Made by a program: the position numbers and the translations under genes
NCBI GenBank assembly: GCA_023512475.1
Contig: JAILZL010000002.1
Location: 1 to 64,000 of the forward strand
Origin: Syntrophobacterales bacterium
GTDB taxonomy: Bacteria > Desulfobacterota > Desulfobaccia > Desulfobaccales > 0-14-0-80-60-11
Direction: 5' to 3'
DNA length: 64,000 nt
The notes under the pieces: generated by a model
The model's input: the letters and a program-made list of their open reading frames with translations, nothing else
What the model was told of the DNA's origin: nothing
Databases searched by the model: none
Part shown: piece by piece, positions 17,968 through 24,702 of the stretch
How the letters are laid out: every line of letters begins with the position of its first letter
Position numbering within the stretch: the first letter of the stretch is position 1

Positions 17968-18843
17968 ATGGAGGAGCGGACACCCCCCGCCGGCCAAACC
18001 CGGCTGGCGCTGAACCTGGCTCTTGGGGCCGCAGGGCTGCTGCCCTTCGGGCTGGGAATTCTCCTGGCCCGGGCCTCCGGCTATGCCCTCCGACCCGGGG
18101 TTATCCTCCTCGGGCTGACGGTCCTGGTCTGCCTGCACCTGGCGGCCTGGGCGGCCCGGGGGACCTACGGGGCGGCGGTCCCCCGCTGGCCCCTTCCCTG
18201 GGAGTGGCCCCCGGCCAGGTGGCGGCGCCTGGGGCGGGGCTGTCTGCTGCTGGCTGCAGCCCTGGGCCTCTGGCTGCAGGCGGGGGCGGGCACGGGCAGG
18301 CTCACCCTGCCCCTGGGAGGGCTGGGGGTGGTATGCAGCCACTGCCTCTTTGCCCCGCCCCTGGCCCTGGCCCGCCGGGGGTGGGGCGAGGCGGCGGCGG
18401 CCCTGGGTTTCGGGCTTCTGCCGGTATTTGCCGGCTATTATCTCCAAACCGGCCACGGCCTGACGGAAATCCTGCTGTTGGGACTGCCCCTGAGCCTGGC
18501 GGCCTTCAACCTGTTCCTCATCTGGGGCCTGCCGGCGCCCGGCTCGCTCCCCGGGGGCACCCTGGCGGCCCGCCTCAGCCCGCCGGGGGTGGGATTGCTG
18601 TTCACGGTGGTGAACATCTTCACCATTGCGGCCCTGTGCGTCGTGCTCCTCTTTCCGGCCGTCCCCCTTCCCTCCCGGGGGGGACTGTTTCTCCTTCTGG
18701 GGTGGGCCCTGGTGCATCAGGAACTCATCAAACGCCGGGCCTACGTCCGGGAGGAGCGCCTGACACTGCTGGCCCGCCTGCTGCTTCTTAAGCAGCTGGC
18801 CATGGGGCTGGTCTTTGTCTGGGGCCTGTGGCCCCGCCTGTGA
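17968..18843 (+). CDS. UbiA/MenA-like membrane protein lacking the Asp motifs
   Basis: This is a very hydrophobic 291-aa protein with eight or nine membrane segments. The segment FAPPLALARRGWGEAAAALG...GYYLQTG resembles the MenA/UbiA prenyltransferase region with YYxQTG. The first NDxxDxxxD motif is not found: the matching loop reads AARGTYGAAVPRW with no aspartate. Either the catalytic site is lost or this is a distant relative with another role. It is followed 46 bases later by another membrane protein. The assignment to the superfamily is tentative. Confidence 0.55.
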   Translation: MEERTPPAGQTRLALNLALGAAGLLPFGLGILLARASGYALRPGVILLGLTVLVCLHLAAWAARGTYGAAVPRWPLPWEWPPARWRRLGRGCLLLAAALGLWLQAGAGTGRLTLPLGGLGVVCSHCLFAPPLALARRGWGEAAAALGFGLLPVFAGYYLQTGHGLTEILLLGLPLSLAAFNLFLIWGLPAPGSLPGGTLAARLSPPGVGLLFTVVNIFTIAALCVVLLFPAVPLPSRGGLFLLLGWALVHQELIKRRAYVREERLTLLARLLLLKQLAMGLVFVWGLWPRL

Positions 18844-18889
18844 TTCCCTTCCCCCTTGCCAAGGGGCGGTGGGCAAAGGATAATGGATT

Positions 18890-19177
18890 ATGCGGTACTC
18901 CGGGAGACAGACGGTTGTGCCGGCTGGCAGGAGACTGGTGGCCCTGGTGCTCATTTTCAGCCTGCTCCCCGGCTGCCCGGTGACCGCCGCCCAGATCCTC
19001 ATCCCGGCGGCGTATGCCCTCACCGGCCTGTGTATCGCCCTGCTGGTCTCCCCCACCCCCTGGGCGGCGGCGGTGGGGCTGGCGCTGGGGGCGCTGCTGG
19101 GCGCGGCGGTCTACAACAACTCCCTCAAGCGCCATTTTCTGGAGCCCCGCCCGCCCCGGGCCGCGCCGGACCGCTGA
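18890..19177 (+). CDS. Small hypothetical membrane protein
   Basis: I do not recognise this 95-aa protein. It has an arginine-rich N-terminus, a hydrophobic segment with a cysteine (LVALVLIFSLLPGC, which could be read as a poor lipobox), and two further hydrophobic stretches (ILIPAAYALTGLCIALLV and AAAVGLALGALLGAAVY), then a basic tail. An AAAGGA ribosome site lies about 10 bases upstream of the ATG. It lies between the UbiA-like gene and birA on the same strand. Confidence 0.55.
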   Translation: MRYSGRQTVVPAGRRLVALVLIFSLLPGCPVTAAQILIPAAYALTGLCIALLVSPTPWAAAVGLALGALLGAAVYNNSLKRHFLEPRPPRAAPDR

Positions 19178-19208
19178 TCCCGGTCAGGGCAGAGCCGTTT
19201 GCCACCTT

Positions 19209-20249
19209 ATGCCTCCCATTGACCCGCCTCGGACGACCTCCCCGGTGCCTGTGCCGGAGAATGACGCAGGCCTGGGGGAGCTCCTGGCGGCTCTCCGCCA
19301 GGCCGCCGGGCCAGTGTCCGGCGAGAGCCTGGCGGCCCGCCTGGGCCTCAGCCGCACCGCCATCTGGAAGCGGGTGCAACGCCTCAAGGCCCTGGGCTAT
19401 GAGATCACCGGGGAACCCCGCCGGGGCTACCGCCTGCGGGCGGCGCCGGATTGCCTCCTCCCCTGTGAGATCCTCCAGGGCCTCCCCACCCGTCGCTTCC
19501 GGGGCCCGGTGCATGCCTTCTCCCGAATCTCCTCCACCAATGACTATGCCAAGGAGCTGGGCCGCCGGGGGGCGCCGGAAGGCACCCTGGTGGTGGCCGA
19601 GGCCCAGGAGGCCGGCCGGGGCCGCCTGGGCCGCACCTGGGCCTCCCCTGCCGGGGTGGGGCTGTATGTCTCCCTGCTCCTGCGGCCGCCCCTGCCCCCG
19701 GTGGAGCTCCCCCGCCTCACCCTCACCGTGGCGGTGGCCGCGGCCCGGGCCCTGGAGCGCAGCGCGGGCGTCCGCCCCGGCATCAAGTGGCCCAACGACC
19801 TCCTCCTGGGGGGGCGCAAGCTGGCGGGCATCCTCACGGAGCTGGAGACGGAAGCGGAGCGCATCCGCTACCTGGTGGTGGGACTGGGCCTCAATGTCAA
19901 CACCCCGGTCTTCCCTCCGGAGCTGGCGGACACCGCCACCTCCCTCTACCTGGCCACCGGCCGGCCCCACTCCCGGATCCGCCTGCTGCGGGCCTGGCTG
20001 GAAGACTTCGAGGCCCTCTATGAGCTCTTTTTAGCCCGGCGCTTCCCGGAAATTCTGGCGGAATGGCAGGCGCGCACCGTCACCCTGGGGCGCCCGGTCC
20101 GGGTGCGGCAGGGGGAAGAGGACCTCTGCGGCGTGGCGGTGGGGGTGGATCCGGAGGGGGCCCTGCTCCTTCAGACCGCAGGGGGTCAGGTGGTGCGGGT
20201 CACCTCAGGGGAGGTGGCCCCGGACCCGGACTGCGGGCCCGGGGCCTGA
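19209..20249 (+). CDS. birA: Biotin-[acetyl-CoA carboxylase] ligase / biotin repressor
   Basis: This bifunctional protein (346 aa) has an N-terminal winged HTH (SGESLAARLGLSRTAIWKRVQ), a catalytic domain with the biotinyl-AMP loop GRGRLGRTW and KWPNDLLLGGRKLAGIL, and a C-terminal SH3-like domain. It makes biotinyl-5'-AMP and transfers it to the biotin carrier of acyl-CoA carboxylases, and the HTH suggests repression of biotin genes. The frame is open from 19014 but that part overlaps the preceding gene. The ATG at 19209 sits in a weak ribosome-site context. Confidence 0.94.
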   Translation: MPPIDPPRTTSPVPVPENDAGLGELLAALRQAAGPVSGESLAARLGLSRTAIWKRVQRLKALGYEITGEPRRGYRLRAAPDCLLPCEILQGLPTRRFRGPVHAFSRISSTNDYAKELGRRGAPEGTLVVAEAQEAGRGRLGRTWASPAGVGLYVSLLLRPPLPPVELPRLTLTVAVAAARALERSAGVRPGIKWPNDLLLGGRKLAGILTELETEAERIRYLVVGLGLNVNTPVFPPELADTATSLYLATGRPHSRIRLLRAWLEDFEALYELFLARRFPEILAEWQARTVTLGRPVRVRQGEEDLCGVAVGVDPEGALLLQTAGGQVVRVTSGEVAPDPDCGPGA

Positions 20250-20268
20250 GGAATCGGGGGCCAGGCGC

Positions 20269-20568
20269 TCAGTCCCCCTCCTTCTTCTGGGCTTTCAGGG
20301 CTTCGATTTCGGCCTTCAGCTTCTCCACTTCCTCTTTGTATTTCTCCACTTCCGCGGCGGCCACGCCCGGGCTCTCGCCGGTGCCGGGGGACTTGGCAAA
20401 AAGCTTGTCCTTGGCCTCTTCATATCCCAAATAGACCGCCAGGGCGCCGCCCAGGAGGAGAAACAGGGGGATGCTGCCGGCCAGCAGGTCCAAAAACTGC
20501 CGCCACCAGATCCCCAGGCCGATGAGGCCCAGGGCCACTGCCACCAGTCCGCCAACCAATGCTGTCAT
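20269..20568 (-). CDS. Small membrane protein with C-terminal coiled coil
   Basis: This 99-aa protein is not recognised. Two hydrophobic helices (LVGGLVAVALGLIGLGIWW and SIPLFLLLGGALAVYLGY) are followed by a linker and a charged heptad-like coiled coil (VEKYKEEVEKLKAEIEALKA). A strong AGGAGGG ribosome site precedes the ATG, which argues that it is real. It is convergent with birA and divergent from the J-domain gene. It might be a membrane scaffold; no function can be given. Confidence 0.7.
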   Translation of the reverse strand: MTALVGGLVAVALGLIGLGIWWRQFLDLLAGSIPLFLLLGGALAVYLGYEEAKDKLFAKSPGTGESPGVAAAEVEKYKEEVEKLKAEIEALKAQKKEGD

Positions 20569-20777
20569 ACCGCCCTCCTTCGGGAGATTTCAGACATCAT
20601 CCGGGTCCGGCCGGCCGCCGACGGGTCACGCCCGCCCGCCGGGAAACCGGCAGGGTGCGCCATAATGGCTGATACTTAGCACACTCGGCCGCAATCTGCA
20701 AGTCGGGATTTCCCGCCCCGTGAGGGCATAAAAATAAAATTATTAATGAAAATAAAATGTTACCGCAGACGGTCTCC

Positions 20778-20805
20778 TTGACATCCCTGCCGCCCCCCTT
20801 ATAAT
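20778..20805 (+). promoter_or_regulatory. Consensus sigma-70 promoter for the J-domain gene
   Basis: TTGACA (20778-20783) and TATAAT (20800-20805) are separated by 16 bases, a full match to both hexamers in an otherwise GC-rich genome. Transcription would start near 20812, about 25 bases before the ATG at 20837. Confidence 0.72.
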
Positions 20806-20836
20806 ATGTTACACTGGCGGCATACGAGGCGCTCTC

Positions 20837-21778
20837 ATGGCAGAGATGGACTATTACCAGATTCTGGGGGTGGACCGGAACGCCACCCCGGAAGAGATCA
20901 AGAAGGCCTACCGCAAGCTGGCCCAGAAATATCACCCCGACAAGGCCAAGGGCAACAAAAAGGAGGCGGAGGAGCGCTTCAAGCAGATCAGCGAGGCCTA
21001 CGCCGTCCTGAGCAACCCGGAGAAGCGCCGGGAGTATGACACCTACGGCTCCCAGGCCTTCCGGGCCAAGTTCAGCCAGGAGGACATCTTCCGGGGCTTC
21101 GACTTCGGGGACATCTTCGATCTGGGTTTCAACGAGGGGATTCTCGGCCGCATCTTCGGGGGCCTGGGCGGCCGCGGCAAGGGCGCCCGCACCCGGGTGT
21201 TCGAGTTCGGGGGCGGCCCCTTCCAGGCCGGGGGCTTTCAGGCCCAGGCACCCTTGAAGGGCGAAGACATCCAGGTGGAGGTGCCCATCACCCTCCATGA
21301 GATGGCCTTCGGCACCGAAAAGCTCATCACCTTCCAGCGCAACGGTCAGGTGGAGCGGGTGACGGTGAAGATCCCCCCCGGCACCCTGCCGGGCAAACGC
21401 CTCCGGGTGGCGGAGAAGGGGCGGCCCAGCCCCATGGGCGGCCCCCCGGGAGACCTCTACATCCGCCTCAAGGAGGTGGAACACCCGGTCTTCAAGCGGG
21501 AAGGTCACGATCTCTATGTGGACCGCCACATCAAGCTGAGCGAGTCCGCCCTGGGCACCAAGGTCACCGTCCCCACCCTGGACGGCAAGACCATGAGCCT
21601 CAAGGTGCCTCCCGGCACCGCCAGCCACACCAAAATGCGCCTGAAGAATTACGGCCTGCCCCATGCCCACGGCAAAGGCCGGGGGGATCAATTTGTCCGC
21701 ATCATCGTGGACATCCCCGCGGAACTCACCAAACGGCAGAAGGCCCTCCTGGAGGAGCTGGCCCGGGAAGGCCTCTAA
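20837..21778 (+). CDS. J-domain co-chaperone, CbpA / DnaJ class B
   Basis: This 313-aa protein has a J domain (residues 4-70) with the HPD triad in KYHPDKA, a Gly/Phe-rich linker ([10 protein letters not shown]...FGGLGG) and the two beta-sandwich substrate-binding domains of DnaJ ([45 protein letters not shown]). The zinc-finger CxxCxGxG repeats of true DnaJ are absent, so it is CbpA-like. It should stimulate DnaK ATPase and deliver clients. A consensus sigma-70 promoter lies just upstream, and the flavodiiron gene follows after 22 bases. Confidence 0.93.
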   Translation: MAEMDYYQILGVDRNATPEEIKKAYRKLAQKYHPDKAKGNKKEAEERFKQISEAYAVLSNPEKRREYDTYGSQAFRAKFSQEDIFRGFDFGDIFDLGFNEGILGRIFGGLGGRGKGARTRVFEFGGGPFQAGGFQAQAPLKGEDIQVEVPITLHEMAFGTEKLITFQRNGQVERVTVKIPPGTLPGKRLRVAEKGRPSPMGGPPGDLYIRLKEVEHPVFKREGHDLYVDRHIKLSESALGTKVTVPTLDGKTMSLKVPPGTASHTKMRLKNYGLPHAHGKGRGDQFVRIIVDIPAELTKRQKALLEELAREGL

Positions 21779-21800
21779 TCATACTGATCCGGAGGACGAC

Positions 21801-22994
21801 ATGCCTGTGACCATCGCCCCCCAGGTCTACTGGGTGGGGGCCATCGACTGGACCATGCGGGATTTCCACGGCTACCTCACGGAAGCCGGCTCCACCTACA
21901 ACGCCTTCCTCATCGTGGATGAAAAGGTCACCCTCATCGATACCGTGAAAAAAGGCTTTCTCCCGGAGATGCTGGCCCGCATCCGGGAGATCCTCCCCCT
22001 GGAAAGAATCGACTATATTGTCTGCAATCATGTGGAAATGGACCACTCCGGCAGTCTGGCGGAACTCGCCCGGATTGCCCGGCCGGAGAAGATCTTCTGC
22101 TCCTCCCTGGGGAAGGTGGGCCTCACCCGCCACTACAAGGAGGACCTCCCCCTGGTGGAGGTGAAGACCGGCACCGAGGTCTCCCTGGGACGCCATCACC
22201 TGATGTTCCTGGAGACCCCCATGCTCCATTGGCCCGATTCCATGATGACCTTCCTCAAGGAGGAGCAGATCCTCTTTTCCAGCGACGGCTTCGGGGCCCA
22301 CTATGCCTCCAGTCAGCGCCTCATCCGAAACCGGCACGACTGCCCGCCCAAGTATTTTTACGAACTGAAAAAATATTACGCCAACATCCTCATGCCCATG
22401 GGGACCCTGGTCACCCAGCTCCTGGACAAGGTGGCCAAGCTGGGGCTGGAGTTCCGGATGATCGCCCCGGACCACGGCTGCGTCTATGAAAACCCCGACT
22501 GGGTGCTGGAGGCTTACCGCACCTGGGCCGCCGGGGTCACCCAGCCCAAGGGCCTGGTCATCTATGACACCATGTGGCACAGCACCGAGATGCTGGCCCA
22601 TGCCTTCATGGAAGGCCTCATGGACGCGGGGGTGGAGGCCCAGCTCCATCATCTTAGGGCCACTCACTACTCCGACACGGTCACCGAGCTCCTGGACGCG
22701 GGCCTGATGTTTTTGGGCTCCCCCACCATCAACAACAACATGTTCCCCTCCATGGGGCAGTTCCTCACCTATCTCAAGGGCCTCAAGCCCAAAAAGAAGG
22801 CGGCCATGGCCTTCGGCTCCTACGGCTGGAGCGGCCAGGCCGTGGGGCTCATCAACCAGGAGCTGGAGGCCATGCAGCTCAAGCCGGTGCATGAGGGCCT
22901 CCAGGTGCGCTATATCCCGGATCCCGACGAGCTGGCCCAGGCCCGGGAGCTGGGGGCCCGGCTGGCCCGGGAGCATCTCCTGAAATCGGCCTGA
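21801..22994 (+). CDS. fprA: Flavodiiron protein (A-type flavoprotein, ROO/FprA)
   Basis: This is a cytoplasmic O2 and/or NO reductase with a metallo-beta-lactamase-like diiron domain and a C-terminal flavodoxin domain (397 aa). Diiron ligands are visible as H77-x-E79-x-D81-H82, a histidine in PMLHWPD, the aspartate in SSDGFGAH and the histidine in APDHG. The FMN domain begins GLVIYDTMWHSTEMLA. The ATG at 21801 has GGAGG upstream; the frame runs back into the J-domain gene. It has no rubredoxin domain, so a separate electron donor is needed. It fits oxygen detoxification in an anaerobe. Confidence 0.95.
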   Translation: MPVTIAPQVYWVGAIDWTMRDFHGYLTEAGSTYNAFLIVDEKVTLIDTVKKGFLPEMLARIREILPLERIDYIVCNHVEMDHSGSLAELARIARPEKIFCSSLGKVGLTRHYKEDLPLVEVKTGTEVSLGRHHLMFLETPMLHWPDSMMTFLKEEQILFSSDGFGAHYASSQRLIRNRHDCPPKYFYELKKYYANILMPMGTLVTQLLDKVAKLGLEFRMIAPDHGCVYENPDWVLEAYRTWAAGVTQPKGLVIYDTMWHSTEMLAHAFMEGLMDAGVEAQLHHLRATHYSDTVTELLDAGLMFLGSPTINNNMFPSMGQFLTYLKGLKPKKKAAMAFGSYGWSGQAVGLINQELEAMQLKPVHEGLQVRYIPDPDELAQARELGARLAREHLLKSA

Positions 22995-23088
22995 GCCTCA
23001 GCCGTCCGGGCTCTCTTTTGCGGGAGGCCGGCGAATTGAGGGGAGAAGGGCAGGGGTCCTCCTCCGGCCCTCTCCCCGCCTCTCTCCC

Positions 23089-23823
23089 ATGGCACTTCCC
23101 CCTGTGGTTCTTCTCCGCCAGGCCGCGGCGGATTTCCGCTACCTGCTGAACCGGGGCTATCCCCGCCAGGCCGCCCTCACTTTGGTGGGGAACCGCTATG
23201 ACCTGAACCGCACCGGCCGCCAGCTCCTGCACCGGGGGGTCTGCGACCGGGAGACCGCCGCCCGCCGCCGGGGAAAGCTTGTGCCCCTGAAGCATCTGGC
23301 GGGCCGGCCCCTCCTGGTGGACGGCCACAATGTCCTCATCACCCTGGAGGCGGCCCTGCGGGGCCTGCCTCTGGTTAAGGCGGATGACGGCGTTATCCGG
23401 GATGTGGCGGAACTCTCCCGGGCCTATCGCCCCGGGCCGGTGACCACCCAGGCCCTCCAGTTGCTGGTGGCGGCCCTGAGGCGGGCCCGGGTGGGGCCGG
23501 TGACGGTGCTTCTGGACGCGCCCATGCGCAAAAGCGGCGAGCTGGCCCGGGAGATCCGGGAGGCCCTGGCCGGGGCGGGGCTGACGGCCGAGGCCCGGGC
23601 CGTGCCGGTGCCGGAAACGGAGCTGATGGCCGCCGGCGGGCCGGTGGCCACCAGCGACTCCCACCTGATGGACGGGGTGGCGGCGGTGGTGGACCTGGCC
23701 GGGGAGATCATCCGTCGCGCTCTCCTCCCGGCAGGGGGCCTCACCCTGATCACCTGGCGCGGAGCCGCCAAATTGGCCCCGGGAAAACAAAGGGCTTGCA
23801 AAATCCCGTGGGAGGGTTTATAA
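23089..23823 (+). CDS. DUF434/DUF5616 protein, possible PIN/NYN-type nuclease fold
   Basis: This 244-aa conserved protein of unknown function has a basic N-terminal DUF434 block (FRYLLNRGYPRQAALTLVGNRYDL) with many Arg, then a DUF5616 region. That region has LLVDGHNVLIT, VTVLLDAPMRKS and VATSDSHLMDG, an order of Asp-containing strands that recalls NYN/PIN-like nucleases such as YacP (inference). Its 3' end contains the promoter of tRNA-Val. It follows the flavodiiron gene by 94 bases on the same strand. Confidence 0.78.
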   Translation: MALPPVVLLRQAAADFRYLLNRGYPRQAALTLVGNRYDLNRTGRQLLHRGVCDRETAARRRGKLVPLKHLAGRPLLVDGHNVLITLEAALRGLPLVKADDGVIRDVAELSRAYRPGPVTTQALQLLVAALRRARVGPVTVLLDAPMRKSGELAREIREALAGAGLTAEARAVPVPETELMAAGGPVATSDSHLMDGVAAVVDLAGEIIRRALLPAGGLTLITWRGAAKLAPGKQRACKIPWEGL

Positions 23824-23824
23824 A
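23796..23824 (+). promoter_or_regulatory. tRNA-Val promoter inside the upstream gene
   Basis: TTGCAA (23796-23801), a 17-base spacer, and TATAAA (23819-23824) overlap the last codons of the DUF434/DUF5616 gene. Transcription would begin about 10 bases before the tRNA. Confidence 0.6.
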
Positions 23825-23841
23825 AAGAAGCAGGCGAGCGT

Positions 23842-23916
23842 GGGCGGTTAACTCAGTGGTAGAGTGCCATCCTCACACGGTGGAAGTCGCAGGTTCAAAT
23901 CCTGCACCGCCTACCA
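23842..23916 (+). tRNA. tRNA-Val (anticodon CAC)
   Basis: A complete cloverleaf can be folded: acceptor GGGCGGT/ACCGCCT, D stem ACTC/GAGT, anticodon stem CCATC/GGTGG around the loop CTCACAC (anticodon CAC, reading GTG), and T stem GCAGG/CCTGC with TTCAAAT. The discriminator is A and the CCA end is encoded. The first acceptor pair is G-U. Confidence 0.96.
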
Positions 23917-23924
23917 GATAATAC

Positions 23925-23958
23925 CAGGGGTTTCGGGGGAAGCCGGAACCCCTGTTTC
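23925..23958 (+). terminator. Terminator after tRNA-Val
   Basis: CAGGGGTT (23925-23932) pairs with AACCCCTG (23947-23954), with an inner CGG/CCG pairing, followed by TTTCATT. It begins 8 bases after the tRNA CCA end. Confidence 0.6.
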
Positions 23959-23987
23959 ATTCCGGAGCCAGGCAAGGCAGGGAGAAC

Positions 23988-24557
23988 ATGCCGGCGCTGA
24001 CTGTGACCACTGTAGCCGGGAAAACCGCACGGCGCGGGGGCCGGGACCAGGCTGCCCGCGCCCCTGCCGTCCTGCGGCCCCGAGCGGGTCTTTTCCCGTG
24101 GGCGGTGGCGATCTGTCTGGTCCTCCTGGGCGCCGCGGCCGGCTTCCGGCCGGTGGGGGCCCAGGAGCTCTCCCGGGGCCAGCTCGTCTATGTGCCCGTC
24201 TATTCCCATGTCTATCACGGCGACCGGGAGCGCCCCATCCTCCTGGCCGCCACCGTGAGCATCCGCAATCTCGACCCCGGGCAGGCCATCACCCTCACCC
24301 AGGCGGATTACTATGACAGCGAGGGCCGGCTGATCCGGAGTTATCTCACCCAGCCCTTGACCCTGAAGCCTTTGGCCTCCACCCGCTTTGTGGTCCGGGA
24401 ATCGGACACCCGGGGGGGCTCCGGGGCCCATTTTCTGGTCCGCTGGCAGGCGGCCGCGGAGGTGAACCCTCCCCTGGTGGAGAGCGTCATGCTGGGGACC
24501 GCCATCCAGCAGGGCATCTCCTTCAGCTCCCGGGGCGTGCCCATCCGGCCGCGCTGA
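23988..24557 (+). CDS. DUF3124 protein, exported
   Basis: This 189-aa protein has a long basic N-terminus, one hydrophobic helix (WAVAICLVLLGAAAGF) serving as signal or anchor, and a DUF3124 domain with VYVPVYSHVYHGDRERP, LLAATVSIRNLDPGQAI and YYDSEGRLI. Its function is unknown; a periplasmic or membrane-anchored beta-sandwich is likely. The start is uncertain; GGAGA is near the ATG used. No partner gene is evident. Confidence 0.8.
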   Translation: MPALTVTTVAGKTARRGGRDQAARAPAVLRPRAGLFPWAVAICLVLLGAAAGFRPVGAQELSRGQLVYVPVYSHVYHGDRERPILLAATVSIRNLDPGQAITLTQADYYDSEGRLIRSYLTQPLTLKPLASTRFVVRESDTRGGSGAHFLVRWQAAAEVNPPLVESVMLGTAIQQGISFSSRGVPIRPR

Positions 24558-24603
24558 CGAGGGGCGACGCCTGGCTGCGCCCGACCCCCCGGCGTGAGAA
24601 AAG

Positions 24604-24655
24604 GGGGGCCGGGGCTGCGGTCCCCTAGGCTCTCCTTCTCCCCATTTGGGGAAGA
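24604..24655 (-). repeat. Possible degenerate hairpin repeat, copy F
   Basis: On the minus strand this reads CCCAAATGGGGA, a G/A-rich run, then AGGGGACCGCAGCCCCGGCC. This is the same order of parts as copies A-C (CCCAT-GGG, purine run, GGG-TC-loop-GA-CCC-GGCC), but the match is loose. Confidence 0.25.
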
Positions 24656-24702
24656 GATGCTGAGGCGAGGGCGAAGGTCTCCCGGAGGCCCCGGCCCTCC
24701 CT

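Noticed and set aside
20597-21691. 364-aa minus-strand frame over the J-domain gene
   Set aside because: Antisense to a well-supported gene with a consensus promoter; no recognisable domain.
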